A DNA stretch of 64,000 nucleotides from Alkalidesulfovibrio alkalitolerans DSM 16529 (GCF_000422245.1 NZ_ATHI01000004.1:124001-188000); one strand, 5' to 3'; numbered from the stretch's first letter, positions 28,603-37,877 are shown. Numbers and translations: made by a program. Notes: generated by a model from the letters alone, not told the origin.

Positions 28603-29868
28603 ATGACCCGCAAGGACCGCACCGAAGGCATCTTCTCGCGACGCGAGGTGCTCGACGAATCCGAGCGCAAGCAATTCTATCTCTTGCAGCTCAAGGATCT
28701 TCTCTCCTACGCCTACCGCTATTCGGAGGACGTGAAGAAGCGCTTCGACCGCGCCCAGTTCAACGTGGACAAGTTCAAGTCGCTCAACGACCTTAAGCAC
28801 ATCCCCATCCTGAAGAAGAAGGAACTCATCTTCCTGCAGTCCATGGGGCCGCGCCTGGGCGGGCTTTTGACGAAGGATCTTGGCGAGTTGCGCCGTGTGT
28901 TCCTGTCGCCCGGCCCCATCTTCGATCCCGAGGACAGGCACGACGACTACTGGGGCTGGACCGAGGGCTTCTACGCCACGGGATTTCGCACCGGCGACGT
29001 GGTGCAGGTCACGCTGCCCTACCACCTGACCCCGGCGGGCCTGATGTTCGAGGAGCCGCTCAAAAACCTGGGCTGCGCCGTGGTTCCGGCCGGTCCGGGC
29101 CAGACCACCACGCAGCTTGAAATCATGCAGAAGCTGCGCGTGACCGGCTACGTGGGTTCGCCCTCGTACCTGCTGCACTTGGCCCAGAAGGCCGAGGAGT
29201 CGGGCCTCAATCTGCGCAAGGATTTCTTCGTTGAGGTGGCCTTCGTCACCGGCGAGAAGTTCTCCGAAAAGATGCGCAACCAGATCGAAAAGAAGTTCGA
29301 CTGCATCATGCGCCAGGGCTACGGCACGGCCGACGTGGGCAGCATCGGCTACGAGTGCTTCCATAAGACCGGCCTGCACATCGCCAACCGCTGCTTCGTC
29401 GAGATCTGCCACCCCGATACCGGCATCCCGCTCAAGGACGGCGAGGTGGGCGAGATCGTGGTCACGGCCTTCAACAAGACCTATCCGCTGATCCGCCTGG
29501 CCACGGGCGACCTCTCCTACATCGACCGCGCGCCGTGTCCCTGCGGCCGCACCACCCCGCGCCTGGGCAACATCGTGGGCCGCGTGGACACCACCGCGCG
29601 CATCATGGGCATGTTCGTCTATCCGCACCAGGTGGAGCAGGTCATGGCGGGCTTCGAGGACGTCAAGCGCTGGCAGATCGAGGTCACCAACCCCGAGGGC
29701 ATCGACGAGATGACCCTGTTCATCGAGGCCACGGCCTTCAAGCGCGAGGAGGAGCTTCTGCACACCTTCCGCGAGCGCATCAAGCTTCGGCCTAAATTGA
29801 CCGTGCTCGAACCCGGCACCCTGCCGCCGCAAATCCGTCCCATCGAGGACAAGAGGAAGTGGGACTAG
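28603..29868 (+). CDS. phenylacetate-CoA ligase-like (PaaK family) protein with altered P-loop
   Basis: This 421-residue protein belongs to the AMP-forming PaaK family. It shows FKSLNDLKHIPILKKKEL, GYVGSPSYLL, a motif GYGTADVGSIGYEC, the acidic loop LATGDLSYID and CPCGRTTPRLGNIVGRVD. The usual nucleotide P-loop (SSGTTGKP in PaaK) is replaced by LSPGPIFDPEDRH, so ATP-dependent activation may be changed or lost, although such variants are seen in Desulfovibrio. Phenylacetate or another aryl acid would be the family substrate. The ATG follows GGAGG by five bases. The ChaN-like gene begins eight bases after its stop, making a probable operon. Confidence 0.85.
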   Translation: MTRKDRTEGIFSRREVLDESERKQFYLLQLKDLLSYAYRYSEDVKKRFDRAQFNVDKFKSLNDLKHIPILKKKELIFLQSMGPRLGGLLTKDLGELRRVFLSPGPIFDPEDRHDDYWGWTEGFYATGFRTGDVVQVTLPYHLTPAGLMFEEPLKNLGCAVVPAGPGQTTTQLEIMQKLRVTGYVGSPSYLLHLAQKAEESGLNLRKDFFVEVAFVTGEKFSEKMRNQIEKKFDCIMRQGYGTADVGSIGYECFHKTGLHIANRCFVEICHPDTGIPLKDGEVGEIVVTAFNKTYPLIRLATGDLSYIDRAPCPCGRTTPRLGNIVGRVDTTARIMGMFVYPHQVEQVMAGFEDVKRWQIEVTNPEGIDEMTLFIEATAFKREEELLHTFRERIKLRPKLTVLEPGTLPPQIRPIEDKRKWD

Positions 29869-29876
29869 GCGGGCGC

Positions 29877-31103
29877 ATGCGGCCGCGCGTCCGGTTCGCC
29901 TCGGCCCTGGCCTTGGGCCTTTGCCTCGCCTTCTCCGCCGCCTGCGCCGGGCGCGCTCCCCTTGACGGGACCGCGCCCGACCAAGCTGCCGGGAGCGGGC
30001 TGCCACCCGATTATTCGGCCGCGCATCCGGCCGCACATCCGGGCACGCTTCTCGACGGCCACGGCGAGGTTCTGAGTGAGGCCGCGTTCATGGAGGCGGC
30101 TGCACGCGCCGATCTGGTGCTGCTCGGTGAGAGCCACGCATCGCCCTGCGACCACGTGCAGCAGGCGCGGTTGATCCGGCTCATGGCCGAGGCGGGCAAC
30201 CCACCCGCCGTGGGGCTTGAGATGATCCCCGTCACGCTGCAGCCACAACTCGACCGCATCAACGCGGGCGAAGTCGCCCTGGACGAGATCGAGGAATTCC
30301 TCGGCTGGTCGGACGTGTGGGGCTATCCCTTCGCCGCCTACCGGCCGGTCTTCGAGGCCGCCCGCGACCTCGACTTGCCGCTTTTCGGGCTGAACGTGCC
30401 CTTCGACGTCATCCGTTCCATCTCGCGCGAGGGGCTTTTCGGCCTCACGCCCGAGGAGAGGGCGCTCGTGCCGCTGCCGGTCATCGAGCCAGCGCCCGCG
30501 CAGATGGAGAAACTGCGCGAGGTCTTCGCCATGCACGGCAGGCCCGAGGCCGACCCGGAGCGCTTTTCACGCTTCGTGCTGGCCCAGTCCCTGTGGGACA
30601 CGGCCATGGCCGTGAACGCCCTGGTCGCGCACAAGGCCACCGGCCGCCCCGTGGCCGTGGTCACGGGCGGCGGACACGTGGAGTTCGGCCACGGCATCGC
30701 CCGCAGGGCCGCCTATTTCGCCCCGGCCGCGCGCGTTCTCACGGTCATGCCCTGGCGCGGCCGCACGGGCCAGGGCGTGCCCGAGGGCTTTGCCGACGTC
30801 TTGTACGTCTGCCCGTCCTCGCAGCGCACCCGCCTGGGGCTGCTCCTGGTCCAGGAGGAGGGCGGGCCGGTGGTCGTGGAGGAGGTCGTGCCCGGCTCCG
30901 TGGCCGAGCGCGCCGGGCTCTTGCCCGGCGACGTGGTGGTCGAGGCGGCTAAAGAGCCGGTGACGGCCCTTGGCGACCTGCACACGGCGGGCATGCGCGC
31001 CGCGCGCGAGAACGCGCCTCTCTCGCTGGTCGTGGAGCGCACGGACGAGGCGGGCGTGTCGCGCATCGCGGTCGAGTTGACCCGGCCGCGCGCGGACGAG
31101 TAG
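29877..31103 (+). CDS. ChaN family lipoprotein with C-terminal PDZ domain
   Basis: This 408-residue protein starts with a lipoprotein signal (ALGLCLAFSAAC; lipobox SAAC). Residues ~80-310 match the ChaN/EreA-like haem-binding fold: VLLGESHASPCDHVQQARLIRLM, VGLEMIPVTLQPQLD and VVTGGGHVEFGHGIA. A PDZ-like domain (GLLPGDVVVEAAKEPVTALGDL) closes it. ChaN of Campylobacter is an iron-regulated haem-binding lipoprotein, so a role in haem or iron uptake at the outer membrane is possible. It follows the PaaK-like gene by eight bases and precedes mutM by 20. The ATG is not preceded by a strong ribosome site. Confidence 0.85.
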   Translation: MRPRVRFASALALGLCLAFSAACAGRAPLDGTAPDQAAGSGLPPDYSAAHPAAHPGTLLDGHGEVLSEAAFMEAAARADLVLLGESHASPCDHVQQARLIRLMAEAGNPPAVGLEMIPVTLQPQLDRINAGEVALDEIEEFLGWSDVWGYPFAAYRPVFEAARDLDLPLFGLNVPFDVIRSISREGLFGLTPEERALVPLPVIEPAPAQMEKLREVFAMHGRPEADPERFSRFVLAQSLWDTAMAVNALVAHKATGRPVAVVTGGGHVEFGHGIARRAAYFAPAARVLTVMPWRGRTGQGVPEGFADVLYVCPSSQRTRLGLLLVQEEGGPVVVEEVVPGSVAERAGLLPGDVVVEAAKEPVTALGDLHTAGMRAARENAPLSLVVERTDEAGVSRIAVELTRPRADE

Positions 31104-31123
31104 CAAGATCGTCCAGGAAATCC

Positions 31124-31981
31124 ATGCCTGAACTGCCGGAAGTCGAAACCATCGCCCGGGGCCTTGCCCCGGAGATCGTCGGGCAGGCCGTGCGCGACGT
31201 CTCGGTGCGCTACGCCGGGGCCGTGGGCGGCGACGCCGAGACCTTTTCGCGCCGGGTGACGGGCAAAACCATCGCGGCCGTGCGGCGGCGCGGCAAGATG
31301 CTCCTGCTCGATCTTCTGGAGGCTGAGGGCGCGGCGCGGCCCGCCGGTCAGAATCCACTCCCTTTTATGCACGTGGCCGTGCACCTGAAGATGACCGGCC
31401 GTCTGTGGACGCCGCCCGAGGGTCATGACCCCGACTGCCACACCCACGTGATCATGCGCCTGTCGAACGGGCGCGAGCTTCATTTCCGCGACGTGCGCAA
31501 GTTCGGCTGGTGCCGGGCGCTGACGCCTGGGGAACTCGACGCCATGCCTTTCTACGCGGGGCTTGGCCCCGAACCCCTGGAGTTGGCCGAGGCCGACTTT
31601 ATGGCCCGGTTTTCGGGCCGCCGGGGCAGGATCAAGGGACTCTTGCTCGATCAGCGGGTGCTCGCGGGCGTGGGCAACATCTACGCCGACGAATCCCTGT
31701 TCCGGGCCAGGATCAGGCCCGACGCGAGCGCGGCCGGGCTCGGCGAGAAGCGGTTGCGCCGCCTGTTCGCGACCCTGTGCGAGGTGCTTTTGCTCGGCAT
31801 CGCCCAGAACGGGGCGAGCATCAGCGACTACCGCGACGCGCGCGGCGACGCCGGGGCCTTCCAGAACAGCTTTCTGGTCTACGGACGCGCGGGCAAGCCA
31901 TGCACGGTCTGCGGCGCGACCCTGAAATCGACGACAGTGGCGGGGCGCACGACCGTATGGTGCCCCAGATGCCAGAGGTGA
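31124..31981 (+). CDS. mutM: formamidopyrimidine-DNA glycosylase
   Basis: This 285-residue repair enzyme removes 8-oxoguanine and formamidopyrimidines. The N-terminus MPELPEVETIARGL supplies catalytic P2 and E3. The β-hairpin lysine lies in RRRGKMLLLDL. The helix-two-turn-helix is DQRVLAGVGNIYADESLFRA, and the C-terminal zinc finger is CTVCG with WCPRCQR. The length is slightly above the usual 270. The preceding 20-base gap contains no strong ribosome site. It sits between a lipoprotein and an exported TPR gene, with no functional link evident. Confidence 0.96.
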   Translation: MPELPEVETIARGLAPEIVGQAVRDVSVRYAGAVGGDAETFSRRVTGKTIAAVRRRGKMLLLDLLEAEGAARPAGQNPLPFMHVAVHLKMTGRLWTPPEGHDPDCHTHVIMRLSNGRELHFRDVRKFGWCRALTPGELDAMPFYAGLGPEPLELAEADFMARFSGRRGRIKGLLLDQRVLAGVGNIYADESLFRARIRPDASAAGLGEKRLRRLFATLCEVLLLGIAQNGASISDYRDARGDAGAFQNSFLVYGRAGKPCTVCGATLKSTTVAGRTTVWCPRCQR

Positions 31982-31985
31982 GATC

Positions 31986-33134
31986 ATGCGCATGGCGCTG
32001 ACGATCATGCTTTTCGCGGCCGCGTTGCTGGTCTTCTCCACCAACGCGACCGCCGGGGACGCCGAGCCCTGCGGCGACGTAAACGCGCTGCTTGCGCGGC
32101 TTGAGCCGGACGTGGACGTGGGCAGGCGCATCTTCGAGCGCGGCTACCGCGAGCGCGCTCAGGTGGCGCGCGACGTTTACGACGCGCTTTCCAGACTCGC
32201 GCCGAACGATCCCGTCTGGGAGTCTGTAAGAACGGATTTATGTGAAGGCAGGCTCATGGACGTGCGCACGGCCCTGTCCTTCGCCGCCAAGGACGACCAT
32301 ATTGGCGAAAAGCTCTTCGCCCTGGCCGGGGTGGACTACCTGGCCAGGGAATACGGCTCGGCGGCCGGGAACTACATCGAGGCCGTGCAGCGAAAGCCCG
32401 ATGATCCCGGCTTCTTGGCCGCCCTTGGCCGCATGCACTATCTGGCCGGTGAATATGCCCAGGCCGCGCCGCTTTTCGCCCGGGCCTGGAGGATCGAGGA
32501 GGACAAAAACGGGCAGACCGTGCGGGCGGCCGAGTTGGCTGAGTGGGTCGGCGACGCGCATCTGGCCCTTGGCGACGCGTCCTTCGCCGCCAAGGTCTAC
32601 GAGGAAGCCGCAGTGCTCTATGCCGAAACCCTCGGAGAGGAAGCCACGTCGGTCGGCATCGCGCTTGGCAAGCAGGGCACGGCCCTTCTTGAGATGCAGC
32701 GCCTTGATCAGGCCGAGGAGACCTTGAGGCAGGCGCTTGCGGTGCTGCATGCATCCCACGGCCCGGACAACCCGCTGGTGGCCGAGACCCTGCGCTCCCT
32801 GGCCCTGGCTCGCGAGCAGCGCCGGGAGTACGGCGCGGCCGGGGAACTCTATCTCTCGGCCCTGGTCTCGGCCTCCAACTGGTACGGCATCGAGGCCCCG
32901 GAGCTTGCGCCCTACCTCTTCGGCCTGGGCGTGGCCCGCTTCCACCTGGGCGAGTACGAGACCGCGCTTGCGGCCCTGCGCGAGGCCAGGGGAGCGGCCA
33001 TCGAGCTGTACGGTCCGCAGGCCAGGGATCTGATGGAGATCGGCGGGTACATCGCCCTGGTCGAGGACGCTCTCGCGCGGCGTGATCGCGAGAACGCGGC
33101 GCCCGGCCAGGGCGATGCCCCTGTGTCGCGATAG
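31986..33134 (+). CDS. exported TPR repeat protein
   Basis: This 382-residue protein starts with a signal peptide (MALTIMLFAAALLVFSTNATA, cleavage after NATA). At least six tetratricopeptide-like helical pairs follow, for example FALAGVDYLAREYGSAAGNY, LGRMHYLAGEYAQAAPLF and LALAREQRREYGAAGELYLSA. TPR arrays scaffold protein partners, and the signal suggests it works in the periplasm. It starts four bases after mutM, so the two may be one transcript. It converges on the HdrB-like gene with 19 bases between the stops and no evident terminator. Its function is unknown. Confidence 0.82.
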   Translation: MRMALTIMLFAAALLVFSTNATAGDAEPCGDVNALLARLEPDVDVGRRIFERGYRERAQVARDVYDALSRLAPNDPVWESVRTDLCEGRLMDVRTALSFAAKDDHIGEKLFALAGVDYLAREYGSAAGNYIEAVQRKPDDPGFLAALGRMHYLAGEYAQAAPLFARAWRIEEDKNGQTVRAAELAEWVGDAHLALGDASFAAKVYEEAAVLYAETLGEEATSVGIALGKQGTALLEMQRLDQAEETLRQALAVLHASHGPDNPLVAETLRSLALAREQRREYGAAGELYLSALVSASNWYGIEAPELAPYLFGLGVARFHLGEYETALAALREARGAAIELYGPQARDLMEIGGYIALVEDALARRDRENAAPGQGDAPVSR

Positions 33135-33153
33135 CCCCGCTTGGGCCATCGCT

Positions 33154-33975
33154 TCAGGGAATCAGTTTTTCCGCGTCGCCGCGCAGGTCGAAGCCCAGGC
33201 TGCGTGCCAGAAGCTGCGGGTAGGAGACGACCGGCAGCCCCTGCCCGTCCTCCCCGGCTTGGCCCAGGCGTATCTGGCAGAAAGGGCAGACCACGCACAG
33301 AGCGTCCGCTCCAGCTTTGCGGGCGTCGTCGAGCTTGCTTTTGGCGATGACCGCCGAAGTGTCTTTGTCCGTGGCCATGATCGGCGCGCCGCAACAGTCG
33401 GCCTTGCGCCCCCAGTCGGCGGAGCGGGCGTCCACGGCCTGCACGAGCCGGTCGAGCACGGTGGGCTGGAAGGGATTGTCCAGACCCAGGACGTTGCTCG
33501 GCCTGAGGATGCGGCAGCCATAATGCAGCGCCAGATTCAGGCCCTTGGCGGGCTTTTGCACGGCCCTGCGCAGGGCATCCAGCCCCACGTCCTGCTCCAG
33601 CATCTCGAAGAAGTGCCGAACCTTGGCCGTGCCCGAGAACCTGAGGCCCTCCTTGCGCAGTGAATCGTTGATTCTCTCGGCCAGCGCGGCGTCGCGCGAG
33701 AGCATCCAGGCACAGTGCTTGAGCGTGCCGTAGCAGCAGTTGCACACGGTGACGATGGCCGCGTCGTGAGCCTCGGCCAGGGCCAGATTGCGGCCCGAGG
33801 CCAGGAGCCAGGCGTCCTGGTCCACGTTGCGCAGCGGGTAGCCGCAGCAGCCGAACTCCGTGATCTGCACGGTCGAAAGGCCAAGACCGGACATGACCGC
33901 GTCCGTGGCCAGCTCGTATTCGGGAAGGTTCAGGGCCGTGACGCAGCAGCGGAAAAGGGCGTATCGGGTGTTCAT
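33154..33975 (-). CDS. HdrB-like CCG-domain iron-sulfur protein
   Basis: This 273-residue protein holds two CCG domains, the noncubane 4Fe-4S cluster fold of HdrB. In the first, cysteines C10/C11, C43/C44 (FGCCGYP), C78 and C80/C81 (TVCNCCYG) fit the CX31-39CCX33-36CXXC pattern. The second has HYGCRILRP, ADCCGAP and CVVCPFC. Homologues bind or transfer electrons through the noncubane clusters in heterodisulfide reductase, QmoABC-like and DsrK proteins. Its start overlaps the stop of the membrane cytochrome/ferredoxin gene by four bases, so the two are coupled. It is divergent from the AprBA-like genes and probably part of the same electron pathway. Confidence 0.87.
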   Translation of the reverse strand: MNTRYALFRCCVTALNLPEYELATDAVMSGLGLSTVQITEFGCCGYPLRNVDQDAWLLASGRNLALAEAHDAAIVTVCNCCYGTLKHCAWMLSRDAALAERINDSLRKEGLRFSGTAKVRHFFEMLEQDVGLDALRRAVQKPAKGLNLALHYGCRILRPSNVLGLDNPFQPTVLDRLVQAVDARSADWGRKADCCGAPIMATDKDTSAVIAKSKLDDARKAGADALCVVCPFCQIRLGQAGEDGQGLPVVSYPQLLARSLGFDLRGDAEKLIP

Positions 33976-35708
33976 GCGTTTTCTCCGGTCTTGAGGCGGG
34001 CGAGGGCTGCGTGCTTGTGCGCATAGAGCACGTCGGCCACGGGCACGCCCTGCGGGCATTGTTCCTGGCACTGGTAGCAGCCCACGCAGGCCCAGAGCAT
34101 ACGGGACGAGGCCGCGATCTCGGGCACGCCCAGGATCGTGGCGTGGATGATCTGGTGGGGCAAAATTCCCAGTTCCTGCCGGGGGTTCTCGAAACAGTCC
34201 ATGATCGGGCACGACGAGGTGCACGTCCGGCAACTGAAGCAGGCGTTGAAGCCCGCCTGGTCGGGGAAGAACCTCTTCGCCGCTTCGGGCCGGGCGAGCA
34301 CGACCTCGGCCGTGGCCGCCTCGGCGAAATGTTCGAGCACGAGGGCTCGGGCGGCGTCGCCCGGCGCATTCGCGGCGTCGGCTCCACCGTCGCGGGCGCG
34401 CAACAGGTCGTGCAGGCGCAGTTGCGAGAGCACGTAGGGCTCGGCCGGTCCCAGGCGCAGCAGATCTTCGCGCGTGGCCGTCCAGATGTCCTGCAGGTCG
34501 ATGCCCACGGGGCAAACATCCGTGCAGCGGTGACAGTTGGTGCAGACCACCAAGCCCTCCAGCAGGGCCTTTCGTCTTTCGGGCGCGAGGTCTTGTCCGG
34601 CGGCCACGGCGCGCAAGGCCGAAAGCTTTTCCGAGGGCAGGATCAGGCTGTTGTGCAGTGCGTCGTCGGCGATGCCCACGGAGCAGCGCTCGCTGCACGC
34701 GCCGCAGCGTGTGCAGGCGTCCAACTCCATGACCCTGCGCGCGGCTGTGGCGGCCGGGGACGAGCCGCGCCCGGAAACCGAGGCCGCGACGAGGCTCACG
34801 GGGCTTGTCAGGGCGTGGAACATCTTGCCGAAAGGCAGCCAGGCCAGACCCGCGAAGGTGGCCAGGATGTGGATGTACCACAGGAAGGAGACCAGGGCCT
34901 TGCCGTCGGAATTCGCGGTGACGGGATAGGTCAACCAGGACGTGGCGTAACTGACGAAGGCCGACTGGCTCGGACTGTGGCACGAGACGCAGAACATGTC
35001 GTTCAGCTCGCGCCCTTCCTCGATCACCGCCGCGTCGAAGGGCTTTTTCAGCCTGGGCGAGATCAGGCCGTATTCGAGCACCCACAGGCTTTCCAGGCTC
35101 TCGATTTCCTTTTCGTCGGTCAGGATCGAGTAGTCCTCGACCATGCGCGTGAACTCTGACTGCGAGGCGATCTTCGCGCCCTTGAGCAAAAAGCCTGAGA
35201 CGAGGATGAGCGCCACGAGCGCGATGGTGGCCGTGTCCATGGACCGGGTCTTCAACCGGGGTTTTGGCATCACGAAGCGGCGGTACATGGCCATGCCCAC
35301 GCCCGCGAGGACCATGATTCCGGCGATCTCACGCAGATAGAGATAGGGATTGAGCGTGGACATGTAGCCGGGGAAGAGCGCCTGGCTGACCACGCTTTCC
35401 ATGGCGTGCACGACCACGAGGAACATGAAACCCCAGAAAATGAGCATGTGCATGGCCCAGCGGTAGCGGTCCCGGATGAAGGAGCGCCGCAGCAGCAGGG
35501 CGTCGAGGACCAGGGCCTTAAGGACGGCGACGATCCCGGCGGGTGAGAGCGAGCCGCCCGCGGCGCGCATAACGCCCGCGATACGCGGCCCAGGCCCGAT
35601 GGCCCGGTCGGCCTCGGTCAGCCCCTGCCGGAACCAGCCGCTCGCCTTGAACAGCACGCCTAGGGCGAAGATCGCCAGGGAAACGTAGAGTGTGACGCTA
35701 AAGAACAT
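33972..35708 (-). CDS. QmoC/HdrC-like membrane cytochrome b-ferredoxin subunit with c-type heme motif
   Basis: This 578-residue protein starts at ATG 35708; the GGAG upstream fits it better than the nearby ATG at 35714. The N-terminal ~300 residues have about six membrane segments with histidines placed for cytochrome b (RWAMHMLIFWG, VVHAMES, WYIHILATF, MFHALTS), like HdrE/NarI. Between segments, at residues 240-244, is CVSCH, a c-type heme attachment motif, likely periplasmic. Two ferredoxin modules follow: CTRCGACSERC with CTNCHRCTDVCPVG (~332-400), then CFSCRTCTSSCPIMDC and CVGCYQCQEQCPQG. It may exchange electrons between the quinone pool, a periplasmic heme and the cytoplasmic Fe-S proteins HdrB-like and QmoB-like. 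QmoC has cytochrome b and one HdrC module; the extra ferredoxin module and heme are unusual. Confidence 0.85.
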   Translation of the reverse strand: MFFSVTLYVSLAIFALGVLFKASGWFRQGLTEADRAIGPGPRIAGVMRAAGGSLSPAGIVAVLKALVLDALLLRRSFIRDRYRWAMHMLIFWGFMFLVVVHAMESVVSQALFPGYMSTLNPYLYLREIAGIMVLAGVGMAMYRRFVMPKPRLKTRSMDTATIALVALILVSGFLLKGAKIASQSEFTRMVEDYSILTDEKEIESLESLWVLEYGLISPRLKKPFDAAVIEEGRELNDMFCVSCHSPSQSAFVSYATSWLTYPVTANSDGKALVSFLWYIHILATFAGLAWLPFGKMFHALTSPVSLVAASVSGRGSSPAATAARRVMELDACTRCGACSERCSVGIADDALHNSLILPSEKLSALRAVAAGQDLAPERRKALLEGLVVCTNCHRCTDVCPVGIDLQDIWTATREDLLRLGPAEPYVLSQLRLHDLLRARDGGADAANAPGDAARALVLEHFAEAATAEVVLARPEAAKRFFPDQAGFNACFSCRTCTSSCPIMDCFENPRQELGILPHQIIHATILGVPEIAASSRMLWACVGCYQCQEQCPQGVPVADVLYAHKHAALARLKTGENA

Positions 35709-36072
35709 GGGCATTCTCCGGGTCGGCTCCGTCCGACGGTTTTCCGTTCATGGGGCCTGGGGCGTTTCGTCCCTGGCCGTTGAACGGCTTTCCGCGTCGG
35801 GGCGGAGCGGTTTCATCGTTGCCCATGTCTTAGGTGAAAAAAATTTCGCTGTTTATCGCCACCGCGATAGTACGAAAAGTTGGGGGAAAATATACCAGTG
35901 TCACCCTCGCTCAGGAAATCCAGCGCTAGGTCGCGCCGCAAGAGACATTCACGGCGGCGCGTGCGGGGGAGACGGTTCTTTCATGCCGCGCCTGACCGGA
36001 GATGAGGGTGAGTCAGGCTGCGTAACCCCCCTTGAGCGAAAGCAATCAAACGGCAAACCCAGGAGGTTGGTC
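35709..36072. promoter_or_regulatory. 364-base divergent control region with an inverted repeat
   Basis: This region separates the HdrB/QmoC-like operon (minus) from the AprBA/QmoB-like operon (plus). A perfect inverted repeat TATCGC (35854-35859) CACC GCGATA (35864-35869) lies in an AT-rich part and is flanked by TTTCG (35844-35848) and CGAAA (35873-35877). This is a likely operator for coordinated control, perhaps by the Crp/Fnr regulator downstream, although it lacks the Fnr or Crp consensus. The AGGAGG ribosome site for the AprA-like gene is at 36061-36066. Confidence 0.45.
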
Positions 36073-37812
36073 ATGGCCGAGGCGATTCCCAAAGACTTGA
36101 ATGAGGTCGTAACCGAAACCGTGGAGTGCGATCTTCTGATTATCGGCGGCGGCAACGCCGGCTGCTTCTCCGCCTACGAGGCCAGGAAGCTCAATCCCGA
36201 CATCAAGATCGTGATCATGGAAAAGGCCAACATCAAGCGTTCCGGCGCCTGCGCGGCGGGCATGGACGCCATCAACACCTACATCCCGACGTGGGACGGC
36301 AAGACTCCCGAGGATCTCGTGCGCTGGTCGCGCTCCCAGGTTGGCGGAGGCCCCCTGCGTGAGGATCTGGCGTTGTCCAACGCCCAGGAACTCAACCAGT
36401 GCGTCGAGGAACTCGGCGAGTGGGGCCTGCCCATCCTGCGCGAGGACGACGGCAAGCCCCAGTATCGCGGCGCGTGGGACATCTCGATCCACGGCGAGCA
36501 ACTGAAGCCCATCATGGCCGAGAAGGCCATGGAGGCCGCCATCGTCTACAACAGGGTCGCGGCCACCTCGCTGCTCATGGACGGCGAGCGCTGCGCGGGC
36601 GCGACCGGCTTCGGCATTCGCGACGGCAAATTCTACGTCTTCAAGGCCAAGGCCACCATCGTCTCCACCGGCGGCGCGTGCGGCCTGTACAAGTCCTACA
36701 CCTCGGACGTCACGGCCTCGCACCATCAGACGTGGATGTGCCCCTTCAACGTGGGCACCGGCTACGCCATCGGCCTGCGCGTGGGCGCCGAGTTTACCTC
36801 CATGGAACAGCGCTGGGTGGCCGCCCGCACCAAGGACTACTGTGGTCCCGTGGACACGGTCTCCGTGGGTTTTCAGGCCAAGATGATGAACGCCAAGGGC
36901 GAGTACTTCCTGAACACGCACTACGCGGACCAGGGCGGCGACAAGGCCCCCCGCTACATCCGGGCCAACGCTCCCATGGAGGAGTGGCGCGCCGGTCGCG
37001 GGCCGACCTTCATCGACACCACGCACATGGACGAGGAGACCTGTCACAGCATGCTGACGGACTACCTCAACGAGCGCCCGTCCTTCGTGCTCTACTTGGC
37101 GGCCAACGGCATCGATCCCACCAAGCAGCCCGTCGAGGTCTACGGCTCCGACCCCTACATCGTCGGCGGCCACACCGGCAGCGGCTTCTGGGTGGATATC
37201 GAGCGCATGACGACCGTTCCCGGCCTCTTCGCGGCGGGCGAGACGGCCGGCGGCAACCCCAACAAGTTCGTGGGCGGCTGCGCCGCCGAGGGCAAGCTGG
37301 CCGCGCGCGGCGCGCTCAAGGTCATCGCCGAGAAGGGCGATGTGAAGCTCGACGACGCCCAGGTGCAGGCCGAGAAGGCGCGCGTTTTCTCCCCCTTGTT
37401 CAAGGGCGAGGACTTCGACGGGCTGACCCCCGAGGAAGTCAAGGAGCGCCTGCAGCGCCTCATGGACGAGTACGCGGGCGGCACTTCGCAGTTCTACCGC
37501 GTCAACGAGGAGCAGCTCGACTACGCCCTTCGCCACATCCAGATCCTCAAGCAGCAGGTGGAGTTCATCCAGGTCAACACGCTGCACGACCTGATGCACG
37601 CCCACGAGGTGATGGAGCGCATCGAGGTGGCCGAGATCGTCTGTCACCATCTCAAGGGCCGCAAGGAGACCCGTTGGGCTGGCTGGCAGACCCGCACGGA
37701 CTACCCCGAGCGCGACGACGAAAACTTCAATTGCTTCGTCGAGTCCCGCAAGAATTTGGAGACCGGCGAGATCGAGGTTTTCACCAGGCCCTACGAACGG
37801 ATCGTTGACTAG
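36073..37812 (+). CDS. AprA-like FAD-dependent oxidoreductase (adenylylsulfate reductase alpha paralogue)
   Basis: This 579-residue flavoprotein starts at ATG 36073 after AGGAGG (six bases). The FAD site is CDLLIIGGGNAGCFSAYEAR. Downstream blocks RSGACAAGMDAINTYI, LREDLALSNAQELNQCVEELGEWGLPI, IVSTGGACGLYKS and GLFAAGETAGGNPNKFVGGCAAEG show the AprA/fumarate reductase fold and are closer to AprA than to SdhA. It is shorter than AprA (about 640-665 residues), so loops of the true enzyme are missing, and there is no sat gene beside it. The substrate is therefore probably not APS. It is followed by an AprB-like ferredoxin (65-base gap) and a QmoB-like protein, as in aprBA-qmoABC. It may reduce or oxidise an imported organic acid or sulfur compound. 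Confidence 0.85.
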   Translation: MAEAIPKDLNEVVTETVECDLLIIGGGNAGCFSAYEARKLNPDIKIVIMEKANIKRSGACAAGMDAINTYIPTWDGKTPEDLVRWSRSQVGGGPLREDLALSNAQELNQCVEELGEWGLPILREDDGKPQYRGAWDISIHGEQLKPIMAEKAMEAAIVYNRVAATSLLMDGERCAGATGFGIRDGKFYVFKAKATIVSTGGACGLYKSYTSDVTASHHQTWMCPFNVGTGYAIGLRVGAEFTSMEQRWVAARTKDYCGPVDTVSVGFQAKMMNAKGEYFLNTHYADQGGDKAPRYIRANAPMEEWRAGRGPTFIDTTHMDEETCHSMLTDYLNERPSFVLYLAANGIDPTKQPVEVYGSDPYIVGGHTGSGFWVDIERMTTVPGLFAAGETAGGNPNKFVGGCAAEGKLAARGALKVIAEKGDVKLDDAQVQAEKARVFSPLFKGEDFDGLTPEEVKERLQRLMDEYAGGTSQFYRVNEEQLDYALRHIQILKQQVEFIQVNTLHDLMHAHEVMERIEVAEIVCHHLKGRKETRWAGWQTRTDYPERDDENFNCFVESRKNLETGEIEVFTRPYERIVD

Positions 37813-37877
37813 AATTCCGGGGTGAACAGGTCGGGACATTCATCCCGATTCCCCGTATAATTAGGAGGTTAATCAAT

